Source of the DNA: Clostridia bacterium | GTDB taxonomy: Bacteria > Bacillota > Clostridia > Oscillospirales > CAG-272 | Assembly (NCBI GenBank): GCA_017505745.1 | Contig: JAFVOP010000039.1 | Coordinates: 1 to 45,326, forward strand | DNA length: 45,326 nucleotides | Direction of reading: 5' to 3' | Part shown: positions 1 to 8,336 of the stretch, one piece after another | How the letters are laid out: each line of letters starts with the position of its first letter | How positions within the stretch are numbered: the stretch's first letter is position 1 | Notes under the pieces: model-generated | Told to the model about the DNA's origin: nothing | Seen by the model: only the letters and a program-made list of their open reading frames with translations | Database searches by the model: none | Position numbers and translations under genes: made by a program

Positions 1-335
1 AGCGACGGTGCGGAAAGATCCCGCTCCACGATCGGCGTCGCCCCCTCCGGGATCAATGGGACCGCGTCCTCCTTTGTGCTCTCCTCCTCAGAATCGGTTG
101 GAGAGGAATCCGATTCCGTATTGCTTTCCGAATCCTCAAACAGCCCGCCCCAGCTATCCCGCCAGTCATCCCCGTCCTTTTGCAGCCATACCGCGCTGAT
201 CGCAAATGCAGCAATCAGTAGTGCGGAAGCAATCAAAAAAACGGCAAAAACGCGGTATTTTCCATAAAAAGCGCTTTCAAAAACGATTGGTTGCCGATGC
301 ATGGGAAGCTGACCACTCACATCCTTCCGTTCCAT
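1..335 (-). CDS. Probable stage II sporulation protein P, N-terminal part (cut by window edge)
   Basis: Reading is open from an ATG at 335 to the window edge, about 111 codons. The start has an AAAGGAG-type ribosome site about 10 nt upstream. The visible part has a basic N-terminus, one hydrophobic membrane segment (about residues 29-50) and then a long Ser/Glu/Asp-rich linker that ends in Pro-Ile-Val-Glu-Arg-Asp-Leu-Ser. The catalytic domain lies outside the window. Immediately upstream on the same strand is gpr, 62 nt away with no terminator between. In many spore formers gpr is followed by spoIIP, which encodes the membrane-anchored amidase/endopeptidase that works with SpoIID in engulfment. 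The name rests on that gene order and on the single-anchor architecture, not on a seen catalytic motif. Another membrane-anchored sporulation protein is possible. Confidence 0.5.
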   Translation of the reverse strand, partial: MERKDVSGQLPMHRQPIVFESAFYGKYRVFAVFLIASALLIAAFAISAVWLQKDGDDWRDSWGGLFEDSESNTESDSSPTDSEEESTKEDAVPLIPEGATPIVERDLSAPS

Positions 336-397
336 AAGCCTTCACGCTCCTTTCCTTTCTGTGCTTCAACATATGCACCCAAAATACGGATTATGTC

Positions 398-1306
398 TCA
401 GCGCAAGCTTTGATGCAATGCACCCATAAAAGCAATGGAAATGGATTCAGCCAACAGATCGGAAAAGCTCTCGGTAATCACGTCACTCTCCTTAGGAGAT
501 ACAAAAAAGCTTTTTCCCGTTTCCAGCACCCGACGCAAGGACTCATCGATCCTCCCTTCCAGTCCGGCAGAGCAAAGTGCATCGTAAACCAGGGTTGCGG
601 AATTGACAACGGTTGGAACCCCCAGAGCCAGTACGGGCAAGCCCAGCGTCTCCCGTGTGATCGCAGACCGATGATTCCCCACGCCCGATCCCGGTGCGAT
701 CCCCACATCCGAAAGCTGAACCGTGGTGGCCAAGCGCTCACAGCTCCGCGCCGCCAAAGCATCAATAACCAACACGACGTCAGGGCACACGTGGTCGACC
801 GCGCCCCGCAAAAGCTCCAACGTTTCAATCCCCGTTTGCCCCAAGACTCCCGGGGCCAGCGCAGACAGCAAGCTACACCCAAGGCCTTGAAAAAGAACGC
901 CCTCATGCTCGCACAGATGCCGGGTGGCCGTCAGCTTTTGCACTGTTTTCGGCCCGATGGCATCTGCAGTCAGCTCTGCATTTCCAAGGCCTGCAACAAA
1001 CACACTGAAGTTAGGACCAACCGACTTCCCGCTCAGGCGCTCTGCCATGTGCTTCATTTCCTCGGCCAGAAGATCGGCCAACGCCTCCCGCTCCTCCCGG
1101 ATCATAATCTGCAAATTGCCGCACTCCACGGTCAGGTAGGTTCCCTGAGGCTTTCCAAGCCGCTGCGAGGCCTGCTCGGTACAAACCTCGGTGCGATGCA
1201 TCCGAAAGGAGCCCAACCGTTCCACACGGTGCTCCACACCTTCCTCGGATTTGAGAGAGCGCCCCATGCTTTCACATGCAAGATCGGTTCTGGTGTAAAA
1301 TTCCAT
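398..1306 (-). CDS. gpr: Germination protease GPR (spore protease)
   Basis: GPR degrades the small acid-soluble proteins that coat spore DNA, so that their amino acids are available during germination. The 302-residue product starts MEFYTRTDLA; Arg-Thr-Asp-Leu-Ala near the N-terminus is the family hallmark. Further family motifs are GLGN..LTADAIGP and VIDALAARS, which hold the two conserved aspartates, then PGVLGQTGIET and GSGVGNHR. I place the start at 1306 rather than the in-frame ATG at 1348, because an AGGAAGGAGA ribosome site lies just upstream of 1306. With this start only four residues precede RTDLA, so the propeptide that is longer in Bacillus would be minimal. The gene is probably cotranscribed with the downstream partial gene. 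Expression in the forespore under SigG is expected from Bacillus, but I see no convincing SigG promoter. Confidence 0.95.
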   Translation of the reverse strand: MEFYTRTDLACESMGRSLKSEEGVEHRVERLGSFRMHRTEVCTEQASQRLGKPQGTYLTVECGNLQIMIREEREALADLLAEEMKHMAERLSGKSVGPNFSVFVAGLGNAELTADAIGPKTVQKLTATRHLCEHEGVLFQGLGCSLLSALAPGVLGQTGIETLELLRGAVDHVCPDVVLVIDALAARSCERLATTVQLSDVGIAPGSGVGNHRSAITRETLGLPVLALGVPTVVNSATLVYDALCSAGLEGRIDESLRRVLETGKSFFVSPKESDVITESFSDLLAESISIAFMGALHQSLR

Positions 1307-1396
1307 TTTTTCTCCTTCCTCTGCAAAAAATCGGCGTTTTATTTCCATTTTGCCAAGAAAATTAACAAAATATACATCAAAATATTTGAGAATCTA

Positions 1397-1425
1397 TTGA
1401 AATTTGGTAAGAAATCGTTTATAAT
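1397..1425 (+). promoter_or_regulatory. SigA-type promoter of the substrate-binding lipoprotein gene
   Basis: TTGAAA at 1397-1402 and TATAAT at 1420-1425 are separated by exactly 17 bp. The ribosome site AGAGGAGG is at 1475-1482, so the leader is about 65 nt. Confidence 0.8.
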
Positions 1426-1495
1426 ATAGAGGTACATATGGCGTTTTGCACGCCAATTCCGAATTTTCAATTAAAGAGGAGGATTTTTCACCACC

Positions 1496-3649
1496 ATGTC
1501 AAAGCGGATTCTTGCACTTCTTCTGTGCGCCATCATGCTGATTCCCTGTTTTTCGGGTTGCTCCGAAAAACTGGAGCAGGGAGATCTCGGCGCATACATC
1601 ACAATGTATTTAACCGACAAAATCTATGATTTTGATCCTGCCAACGCCTATTATAGCCAAGAGGCTCAAAACATCGTTGGCATGATGTTTGACACACTCT
1701 TCAAGCTCAGCGAAAACGGCAAGGTGGAAAAATCCTTGGTTTCGAAGTACTCCATCAACAAGGAGGAGTGCACCATGGAGCTGACGCTGAAGGATACCCG
1801 TTGGAGCAACGGTAACCCCGTGACCGCGGATGACGTTGTGTATGCTTGGAAGCGTCTGCTTCGCTCCGACAACAACTCCCCCGCGGCTTCCCTGCTCTAC
1901 GATATCAAAAACGCCCGTGCCGTAAAGGAAGGCGATGAGTCGATCGATGACGTTGGTATCGAGGCACTCTCGATCGACGTAGTAAAGGTTACGTTTGAGG
2001 GCCCGATCGATTACGATCAGTTTATGCTCAACCTGACCAACGTAGCAACCGCTCCTTTGTATGAAAACTACGTGGAAAAGAACGCAGACTGGGCGAAAAA
2101 GCCTTCTTCTATGATCACCAGCGGCGCATACAAGCTCGGTAAGATCATATACGTGGAAACTTTGGGCGAAAACGGCGGAGCCCTGAAGGAAACCGACGAT
2201 TACGCGCTTGACCAGTATAATCAGCAGCGCCTGGACAAAAAAGGCGAGGTTGTGGTTGACAATTACACCGCCAAGGAAATCAGCTACTTCTATCTGGAGC
2301 GCAACAGCTACTACTATCGCGAGGATGACGATGCCATCAACAAGCAGGTAAAGAACTACCGTATTCTTGTGGATTGCTCGAAATCGGCAGACGATCTCCT
2401 GCAGGACTACAAGGACGGCAAGATCTTCTACATGGGTGATATCCCGCTCTCAATTCGCAACGATGCATTCGTAAAAGAACACGCAGAGGTTTCCAACGCG
2501 CTTTCCACCTTTGTATGCTATTTCAATGAAAATGCTTTGATCAACGGCGAGGCCATTTTTGCAAATGCAGACGTGCGCAACGCCCTCTCGCTTGCCATTG
2601 ACCGCGAAGCGATCCAGCAGGCCGTTGTGTTTGGAAAAGCCGCAACCGGCTTGGTTTGCCCCGGCATCTTTAACAAGGGGACCTCGGGCGACTTCCGCGA
2701 GGTTGGCGGAGATCTGATCAAAATCTCGGACGACGTACAGGCTGCAAAGGCTCTGCTTACCAAGGCAGGCATTGAAGCCGGCGATTACTCCTTTACCATT
2801 AAGGTTGCCGCTCACGATGACGTGCACATTCAGATCGTAGAAATGATTGCAGCTGCATGGACGGAGCTCGGCTTTGAGGTAAATATCCATAAGGTTCACC
2901 CCATTGAAAACAACGACTATCTGAAGGATCTGATCGGCCCCGGCGGAACCATCAGCAAGGACGATGAGCCCACTCCGAAAGATGTTTGCGACGATCTGCT
3001 GATCGAGTCGATTCAACGCGGCAACTATGAAGTGGTTGCATTTGACTACGTTGCTTATTCCGCAGATGCATATTCCATGCTCTCCAACTTTGCAAACTCC
3101 TTCTCCGGTATGAAGCTGATCCAGGGTGTGAACGAGGCAGGTGCTCCTACCTATGCACTCACGCCCCACGTTACCGGCTACACCAGCACGGAGTACAACG
3201 ATCTGATCGAAGCCATCTACTACCTCCCCTACTTTGCAAGCATTACCGAGGAGCAGTTGGCCGACGAAACCTTTATCTTCCTTTCCATTTATAAGGAAGA
3301 CAACGGTGATCTTACGAAGGATTCTCACGAGGAATTCCTCGCAACCTACAATAAGGTAAAAGCCATTTATGAGGCAAATGACATCACGCCCTCTAACAAG
3401 ACCTCCGACTGGGCAGAGCAAAGAGCAAAGCTGCTGCACAAGGCTGAGGAGCTGTTGCTTGAGGATATGCCCGTGGTCCCCGTTCTCTTCAACGAGAATG
3501 CAGTGATGGTAAGAGACGAGATTTCCGACGTTTCGGCTACTTATTACATTCCCGCACAGTTTGCAAAGTCCAATTTGGAGGACTACGCAAAATACATTGA
3601 GGCCTTTGCAGAATTCCCGGAGGTAAACTGGAAGCTGGTAGAGGACTAA
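1496..3649 (+). CDS. Oligopeptide-type ABC transporter substrate-binding lipoprotein
   Basis: This is an extracytoplasmic solute-binding protein of family 5 (OppA/DppA type). It would capture peptides or related solutes and deliver them to a membrane permease. The 717-residue product has a lipoprotein signal: a basic start, a hydrophobic stretch and a lipobox FSGC with Cys22 as the lipidated residue. The body shows family features such as the N-terminal block ending in MMFDTLF, then WSNGNPVTADDVVYAWKRL around residues 100-120, and RNALSLAIDREAI in the second lobe. It is longer than the usual 540-600 residues. No permease or ATPase gene adjoins it: gpr lies upstream on the other strand and prfC converges from downstream. 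It therefore has its own promoter and terminator and must borrow a transporter encoded elsewhere, or act alone. The ligand cannot be told from sequence. Confidence 0.9.
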   Translation: MSKRILALLLCAIMLIPCFSGCSEKLEQGDLGAYITMYLTDKIYDFDPANAYYSQEAQNIVGMMFDTLFKLSENGKVEKSLVSKYSINKEECTMELTLKDTRWSNGNPVTADDVVYAWKRLLRSDNNSPAASLLYDIKNARAVKEGDESIDDVGIEALSIDVVKVTFEGPIDYDQFMLNLTNVATAPLYENYVEKNADWAKKPSSMITSGAYKLGKIIYVETLGENGGALKETDDYALDQYNQQRLDKKGEVVVDNYTAKEISYFYLERNSYYYREDDDAINKQVKNYRILVDCSKSADDLLQDYKDGKIFYMGDIPLSIRNDAFVKEHAEVSNALSTFVCYFNENALINGEAIFANADVRNALSLAIDREAIQQAVVFGKAATGLVCPGIFNKGTSGDFREVGGDLIKISDDVQAAKALLTKAGIEAGDYSFTIKVAAHDDVHIQIVEMIAAAWTELGFEVNIHKVHPIENNDYLKDLIGPGGTISKDDEPTPKDVCDDLLIESIQRGNYEVVAFDYVAYSADAYSMLSNFANSFSGMKLIQGVNEAGAPTYALTPHVTGYTSTEYNDLIEAIYYLPYFASITEEQLADETFIFLSIYKEDNGDLTKDSHEEFLATYNKVKAIYEANDITPSNKTSDWAEQRAKLLHKAEELLLEDMPVVPVLFNENAVMVRDEISDVSATYYIPAQFAKSNLEDYAKYIEAFAEFPEVNWKLVED

Positions 3650-3655
3650 AAGCAA

Positions 3656-3694
3656 AAAGAGGAAAGCTTTTCAAAGGCTTTCCTCTTTCCTTTT
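3656..3694 (+). terminator. Rho-independent terminator after the lipoprotein gene
   Basis: A 12-bp perfect stem (arms 3656-3667 and 3677-3688) with a 9-nt loop is followed by CCTTTT. It starts six bases after the stop codon. Confidence 0.8.
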
Positions 3695-3696
3695 GC

Positions 3697-3741
3697 AAAA
3701 ACGATCGGCAAGGGTAAGCCTTGCCGATCGTTTTTGTTTTC
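3697..3741. terminator. Bidirectional terminator between the convergent lipoprotein and prfC genes
   Basis: A 17-bp perfect stem (arms 3697-3713 and 3719-3735) has a 5-nt loop. Both arms end in a T5 run on their own strand, so it can stop transcription from either side. prfC ends at 3743. Confidence 0.85.
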
Positions 3742-3742
3742 A

Positions 3743-5326
3743 TTAGGTTCCAAATTCCACAAGCTCCAGCCCCTCGTTATTATCCAAGGTGTGGCGGATG
3801 TGCCACTCGCTATTGAAGAGCAGAAAATCGTTGCCGCGGAAATCCTGTACCCATTTCACGTCAAACAGATGCAATTTCTTGGGATCTGTCCCGTTTGCAA
3901 TGCGACGGATATATTGGTAGGATTGCGGATACTGCTTGTAGGTGACGCCGTATTCGGCCTTCATGCGAGACTCCAGAACATCGTACTGAAGCATGCCTAC
4001 TACACCGACGTAAACACGCTCCAAGCCGCCGCCCGGCTCGATAAAGATCTGGATCGCGCCCTCCTGTGCAATCTGGTTCATTCCCTTTGCAAATTGCTTC
4101 CGCTTCATACTGTCAATCTGCTCCACCATGGCAAAGCATTCGGGCGGGAACGTGGGAATTCCTTCAAACTGCACCCTGTTCGTTTTTTCGCAGATCGTAT
4201 CTCCAATCGAAAAGATACCGGGATCAAACACACCGATGATATCACCCGCATAGGCCTCCTCAATGATCGAACGCTCCTGCGCCATCATCTGTTGCGGTTG
4301 GGATAGGCGGAGCGCTTTGCCACCCTGCACGTGAAAATATTCTTTTTCATGATCAAACTTGCCCGATACGATGCGCAGAAAGGCGATGCGGTCGCGGTGC
4401 GCTTTGTTCATGTTGGCTTGGATCTTGAATACGAACGCCGAAAAGCCTTCGTCAAACGGTTCCACGGTAAGCTCTCCGGCCTTGCGCGCCAAGGGGGCTG
4501 TAGTCATTTTCAGAAAATGTTCCAGGAAGAACTCGACACCGAAATTGTTGAGCGCCGAGCCAAAGAACACGGGGCTGAGCTTGCCACAGCGTACCTGCTC
4601 GAGATCAAAATCAAAGCATGCGCCGTCGAGAAGCTCTACCTGCTCGGTCAGCTCTTCTCTTGCATACGGACCGATCAACTCGTCCATACGCGCGGTATCT
4701 GAAATATCGCAGTCGATCGAAGAAAGGCGGTCGCGTCCGCGGTGGGAATCTCCGAAGGCCAGGATCTTGCGTCCGTCGCGGTCATAAACGCCCTTAAAGC
4801 TGACACCGCAACCGATCGGCCAGTTCATGGGATAGGTACCGATGCCAAATTCCTTTTCCAACTCGTCCAAAAGATCAAACGGGTCACGCGCCTCGTGGTC
4901 AAGCTTATTGATAAAGGTAAAGATCGGAATGTGGCGCATGGCACAAACCTTGAACAGCTTTCGCGTTTGAGGCTCAATTCCCTTTGCTGCGTCGATCACC
5001 ATCACCGCACTATCCGCCGCCATCAGGGTTCGGTAGGTATCCTCCGAGAAGTCCTGGTGTCCGGGGGTATCGAGAATATTGATGCAATAGCCATCGTATT
5101 CGAATTGCATAACCGACGACGTAATGGAAATTCCTCTTTTCTTTTCCATGTCCATCCAGTCGGATACGGCGTGACGGTCGGATTGCTTGCCCTTCACCGA
5201 GCCTGCGGTCTGGATCGCACCGCCGTAGAGCAGAAATTTTTCGGTCAGTGTGGTTTTTCCCGCGTCCGGGTGCGAGATAATCGCAAAGGTCCGTCGGCGG
5301 TTGATTTCCTGTTCGAGATGCTTCAT
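3743..5326 (-). CDS. prfC: Peptide chain release factor 3
   Basis: RF3 is a translational GTPase that removes RF1/RF2 from the ribosome after termination. The 527-residue length is normal. The G domain is intact: P-loop SHPDAGKTTLTE near residue 20, switch region with KKRGISI, DTPGHQDF, and NKLD for guanine recognition. SDRHAVSDWMDMEKKRGISI separates RF3 from EF-G and the ribosomal protection proteins. The C-terminal part holds the RF3-specific domain. The start is the ATG at 5326 behind AAAGG. The gene stands alone between its own promoter and a shared terminator. Confidence 0.96.
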   Translation of the reverse strand: MKHLEQEINRRRTFAIISHPDAGKTTLTEKFLLYGGAIQTAGSVKGKQSDRHAVSDWMDMEKKRGISITSSVMQFEYDGYCINILDTPGHQDFSEDTYRTLMAADSAVMVIDAAKGIEPQTRKLFKVCAMRHIPIFTFINKLDHEARDPFDLLDELEKEFGIGTYPMNWPIGCGVSFKGVYDRDGRKILAFGDSHRGRDRLSSIDCDISDTARMDELIGPYAREELTEQVELLDGACFDFDLEQVRCGKLSPVFFGSALNNFGVEFFLEHFLKMTTAPLARKAGELTVEPFDEGFSAFVFKIQANMNKAHRDRIAFLRIVSGKFDHEKEYFHVQGGKALRLSQPQQMMAQERSIIEEAYAGDIIGVFDPGIFSIGDTICEKTNRVQFEGIPTFPPECFAMVEQIDSMKRKQFAKGMNQIAQEGAIQIFIEPGGGLERVYVGVVGMLQYDVLESRMKAEYGVTYKQYPQSYQYIRRIANGTDPKKLHLFDVKWVQDFRGNDFLLFNSEWHIRHTLDNNEGLELVEFGT

Positions 5327-5367
5327 ATACTACCTTTCTTTTCGCAGTCTATCGTTTTTAACAAGAT

Positions 5368-5396
5368 ATTATACCATATTTGGGAGAGATATGCAA
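5368..5396 (-). promoter_or_regulatory. SigA-type promoter of prfC
   Basis: On the minus strand TTGCAT (5391-5396) and TATAAT (5368-5373) are separated by 17 bp. The leader to the prfC start is about 35 nt. Confidence 0.75.
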
Positions 5397-5416
5397 GACC
5401 TATCCCCGAACTTTTT

Positions 5417-5447
5417 CAAAAGAAAAGGAACCCCGTGTGAGATTCCT
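5417..5447 (-). terminator. Terminator of the NusG-II/Gx/ApbE/DUF554 operon
   Basis: On the minus strand a 7-bp stem (arms 5441-5447 and 5426-5432, one G-U pair) is followed by TTTTCTTTT. It sits 9 nt after the DUF554 stop codon. Confidence 0.55.
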
Positions 5448-5455
5448 CCGATTAT

Positions 5456-6283
5456 TTAAAGCAGACCTGCCACCCACTCGGTAAACGGAATGAGAAATGC
5501 CGGCAAAAGGATTGCGGGCATATAATTCATGATCTTTAGCTTGGTGATGCCGAGAACGTTGAGCGCGAGACCGATGATCAGGATCGATCCCACGCCGGAC
5601 ATGCAGGTGATCACCTCGGTGGAGAGAATCGGCGCCACCCATTGCGCCAGCAAGGTGATGCTTCCCTGAAACACCAGCACAAATGCCGCCGAAAACATAA
5701 CACCGATACCAAGAGAGACCGAGAAAACGATGGAGGAGAAAAAATCGAGCGTGGATTTCGTATAGAGCATGGTGTGATCCCCCAGCAATCCGCTATTGAG
5801 AGATCCAACGATCGTCATAGAGCCCACACAAAACAGAAGCGAGGCCGTTACAAATCCCTCCGCCACGTTTCCAAAGCGCTCTCGCGCCAGGCGCTCCACC
5901 TTTTCTCCCAGCAGATTGATGCCGCGATCCAGATCCAACAGCTGCCCGACCAGTGCGCCGAGTACCATAGAAATGATAATGATCAACGTACGCTCCCCTG
6001 CCAACTCAGAAACCAATTGAAGCGGATGTTCTGTATTCCCGACGTAACTGCCATCCAATGCGCCGAGAATCTGATCGTTTACCGCCGCTTTAATGGTACC
6101 TGTGATACCGATAGCAAGCACACAAAGCGCCACGCCCTTGATCACCGTATCGGAAAGCTGCTCCATCCGTTGGCTTTTTTTCTTTCCAACGCCCCAAACG
6201 TGCTTGATCAGAAGCCCGATTGCCGAGCCACCGAGAACGGCAAACATATTGACAAGCGTTCCCCAAAGCTTCAAATTTTCCAT
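5456..6283 (-). CDS. DUF554 family membrane protein
   Basis: This is a polytopic membrane protein of 275 residues in the DUF554 (YdfK/YqgA) family, whose function is unknown. The family signature is visible: G-T-L-V-N near residue 9, the Gly-rich first segment AVLGGSAIGLLI, a basic loop, then GVALCVLAIGITGTIKA. Later comes a VTASLLFCVGSMTIVGS-type segment and a helix pair that ends in ILLPAFLIPF. About seven or eight membrane segments are present. It is the last gene of a four-gene operon and begins 24 nt after apbE. A transport role is often assumed for the family but nothing here fixes a substrate. Confidence 0.85.
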   Translation of the reverse strand: MENLKLWGTLVNMFAVLGGSAIGLLIKHVWGVGKKKSQRMEQLSDTVIKGVALCVLAIGITGTIKAAVNDQILGALDGSYVGNTEHPLQLVSELAGERTLIIIISMVLGALVGQLLDLDRGINLLGEKVERLARERFGNVAEGFVTASLLFCVGSMTIVGSLNSGLLGDHTMLYTKSTLDFFSSIVFSVSLGIGVMFSAAFVLVFQGSITLLAQWVAPILSTEVITCMSGVGSILIIGLALNVLGITKLKIMNYMPAILLPAFLIPFTEWVAGLL

Positions 6284-6307
6284 ACTTTCTGTATCCTTGC
6301 TCTTTGC

Positions 6308-7306
6308 TTAATTTTTTGTAAAATTGGACTCCCATCCTTCGGTGACCGTTACCGTTCCGTCCCGTTCGATCAGAATTGCCTCAAATGCATAGGTATCGGA
6401 GTGATAAAACTCGATCGCGCGGTCTTTTCCCATAACAAACAGCGCCGTGGATAAGGCATCGGCAAGGGCGCCATCAGAAGCAATGACCGCCACACAGGAA
6501 AGGCCGCTATTGGCGGGATAACCGGTAGAGGGATCGAGGATGTGATGATAGTTTTCCCCGCCGATCGTAACATATCGCTCATAATCTCCCGAAACCGAAA
6601 GAATTTGTCCTTGCGACAGGCGCATCGTTCCAACGCTTGCGCCGGCATCGCGCGGATCGCGCAGTCCAATGCGAAAGGGATCTCCGTTCGGCTTTTCCCC
6701 GAAAACGGCCACGTTACTGCCAAAGGTGAGAAGTCCTCCGTCCAGATCCAGGGTGGAAAGATGTTGCAAAAGAAGCTCAATGGCCGCACCCTTGCCAATC
6801 CCGCCCAGATCGATAGCAACCTCCGGATCGCTTTTGAAAAGCTTGGACTTTTGAACCGCTAACGCATGAAAATCGGTTTTGTTCAACGCCTTGGTCAGCT
6901 CTTCCTCGGTTGGAAGCTTGTCGCGCTCACCGCAGCGCTCCCAAAGATCCACCAGCGGCGCAACCGTAACGTCAAACGCGCCGTCTGTCTTTTGCGAGAC
7001 GTCCAGGGCGGTGGACAGGAGCGCGACCGTGCGCGGATCGGCATCGGAAAGCTCAAACGTCGCCTCATTGAAGCGTGCGACGTCGCTTCCCTGCTTTTGC
7101 CTTGCCCAAAGCCCCTCCAAATCCGCAAGGATCGCGCGGCAATCGTCAAACGCCGAGGTAGCGGTTCCCTCTTCCGGGGTATACAGCGTTACACCGATCA
7201 GGGTGTCCATAAAATAAAAGGTCTCAGAGAACACCGTTTGCTTTGCGCACCCCGAAAAGCAGGACAAAAGTAGGCAAATCGCCAATAAAAAAGCTATTTT
7301 TCTCAT
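6308..7306 (-). CDS. apbE: FAD:protein FMN transferase, lipoprotein
   Basis: ApbE moves FMN from FAD onto a Thr or Ser of extracytoplasmic flavoproteins, such as Rnf/Nqr subunits or FMN-binding lipoproteins. The 332-residue product has a lipoprotein signal with lipobox FSGC (Cys20). Family motifs seen are FYFMDTLIGV after the signal, DLGGIGKGAAIE in the middle, and HHILDPSTGYP followed by DALSTALFVMG, which bind FAD and magnesium. The start overlaps the stop of the Gx gene by 4 nt (ATGA), so translation is probably coupled. No obvious FMN acceptor protein is encoded in the window, so the target must lie elsewhere or be an unrecognised operon member. Confidence 0.93.
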   Translation of the reverse strand: MRKIAFLLAICLLLSCFSGCAKQTVFSETFYFMDTLIGVTLYTPEEGTATSAFDDCRAILADLEGLWARQKQGSDVARFNEATFELSDADPRTVALLSTALDVSQKTDGAFDVTVAPLVDLWERCGERDKLPTEEELTKALNKTDFHALAVQKSKLFKSDPEVAIDLGGIGKGAAIELLLQHLSTLDLDGGLLTFGSNVAVFGEKPNGDPFRIGLRDPRDAGASVGTMRLSQGQILSVSGDYERYVTIGGENYHHILDPSTGYPANSGLSCVAVIASDGALADALSTALFVMGKDRAIEFYHSDTYAFEAILIERDGTVTVTEGWESNFTKN

Positions 7307-7839
7307 GCGATCCGTCCTCCCAGCGCATTTCTCAGCTTGGGCTCACAGAGATTCAGCAAACATCCCACGATCCCACCGTATATCGCCGACGCGACCAGTA
7401 AAAGCGGCAAATACGAACGGATCAAAAAAGGTCCGAACAGAGTAACGGCCGCCAGGATCTGCCCACAGTTATGCACCGCCGCGCAAAGAACCGAAACGCC
7501 GAAAAAGCTGAGGCGTTTTCCCCATTTGGAAAGAAGAACCAACATACAGAAGGAGGCAAGCCCCCCCATTGCCGAAAAGTAAAAGGAAGTGACCGATCCA
7601 AAAAGCACCGCCGTTAGCGTAATGCGCACACCAGAAACGATGGCAGCATCGGTGGGGGAAAGCAGACAAAAAACCAGGGTGACCGCTAAATTTGCCAGTC
7701 CCAAACGGAACCCGGGAATAGGAAGAAGAGCCTGTAAAGGCAACAGAAATTCCAGATAGGAGAGTAGCATCGCAACCGCGATCATCATAGCGTCCAACGC
7801 CACGCGCCTCACACGCCTATCCCGCAATGAAGTCGACAT
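7303..7839 (-). CDS. Gx-type membrane transporter family protein (heptaprenyl diphosphate synthase component I-like)
   Basis: The 178-residue integral membrane protein has about five or six hydrophobic segments and belongs to the family annotated as Gx transporter or Hpre_diP_synt_I. Visible features are the N-terminal AMMIAVAMLLSYLE segment, the short block LPIPGFRLGLANLAVTL, and AVHNCGQILAA. I start it at the ATG at 7839, behind a G-rich site (AAGGGGGGCGGAG), and not at 7977, because the longer reading would lie inside the upstream NusG-II gene. This start gives a 23-nt overlap with that gene. Relatives sit next to NusG-II and ApbE genes in many Firmicutes. In Listeria a similar pair is, as I recall, EetB/EetA of flavin-based extracellular electron transfer. 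A role in quinone or flavin electron transfer is therefore an inference. Confidence 0.85.
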   Translation of the reverse strand: MSTSLRDRRVRRVALDAMMIAVAMLLSYLEFLLPLQALLPIPGFRLGLANLAVTLVFCLLSPTDAAIVSGVRITLTAVLFGSVTSFYFSAMGGLASFCMLVLLSKWGKRLSFFGVSVLCAAVHNCGQILAAVTLFGPFLIRSYLPLLLVASAIYGGIVGCLLNLCEPKLRNALGGRIA

Positions 7840-8188
7840 TGTCTCCGCCCCCCTTCTGTACCGTGAGCGTGACCCCCGCAGGCGCGCAAAGGATGCTCTC
7901 CCCCGCGTAGTGAATCTCTCCGCTCGCCACACACACGCCGTCGGGGCAATCGCTCTCCCGCACGAACGCGGCGCCATCCGAAATCACGATCAAAAGTCTG
8001 TGTCCGTTCGAGGTCACCTCAATTTCCCGATCCTTGGAAAGCGCGTATTCACTTCGTCCGTCTGAGGCGGTAATGACCAACACATCCGCATCCCGGCGCC
8101 CGCCAAACGGAATCCACAAAAGACAGGCCGCCAGCAAAACGGTCGCAACCGCCAGCCAATCCAAGCTTGCAATCTTCGTTTGGAACAT
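7817..8188 (-). CDS. NusG domain II-containing membrane-anchored protein
   Basis: The 123-residue protein has one N-terminal membrane segment (about residues 10-27) followed by an outward-facing NusG-II-like beta domain. The family pattern is clear: an acidic first strand, then SDCPDGVCVASG with two cysteines, and GESILCAPAGV with a third. It is not the transcription factor NusG, because the NGN and KOW domains are missing. The start at 8188 has an AAAGGAG site 8 nt upstream. It is the first gene of the operon, followed by the Gx protein, ApbE and DUF554. Homologues occur beside flavin and quinone electron-transfer genes, but the biochemical role is not established. Confidence 0.85.
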   Translation of the reverse strand: MFQTKIASLDWLAVATVLLAACLLWIPFGGRRDADVLVITASDGRSEYALSKDREIEVTSNGHRLLIVISDGAAFVRESDCPDGVCVASGEIHYAGESILCAPAGVTLTVQKGGGDNVDFIAG

Positions 8189-8219
8189 ACCCGCTCTCCT
8201 TTCGAAAAATATTTCTTAT

Positions 8220-8248
8220 ATTATAACAAAAAACGCAGAGAAATGCAA
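8220..8248 (-). promoter_or_regulatory. SigA-type promoter of the NusG-II/Gx/ApbE/DUF554 operon
   Basis: On the minus strand TTGCAT (8243-8248) and TATAAT (8220-8225) are 17 bp apart. The leader to the start at 8188 is about 25 nt. Confidence 0.8.
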
Positions 8249-8270
8249 GAGAAAAAAACAAATGGCATGC

Positions 8271-8297
8271 ACTTTTTTCCCGTCCGCGCATAGGATG
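8271..8297 (+). promoter_or_regulatory. Possible SigK-like promoter of the SpoIID-like/peptidoglycan-binding cluster
   Basis: AC at 8271, then 16 bp, then CATAGGATG resembles the SigK pattern AC-N16/17-CATANNNTA with one mismatch at the last base. No SigA promoter is evident on this strand. The motif is short, so this is only a candidate. Confidence 0.3.
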
Positions 8298-8336
8298 GTA
8301 GAGAACAAGATTCGGCAATGCAAAGGAGGAATGATC

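Noticed and set aside
1330..1375. A GTATA-N18-CAAAATG pair before gpr that resembles a SigG promoter.
   Set aside because: The -10 match is too poor to report as a feature in an A/T-rich stretch.
2450..3655. A 401-residue reading opposite the lipoprotein gene.
   Set aside because: It is an antisense shadow of a well-supported gene, has no ribosome site and no recognisable domain.
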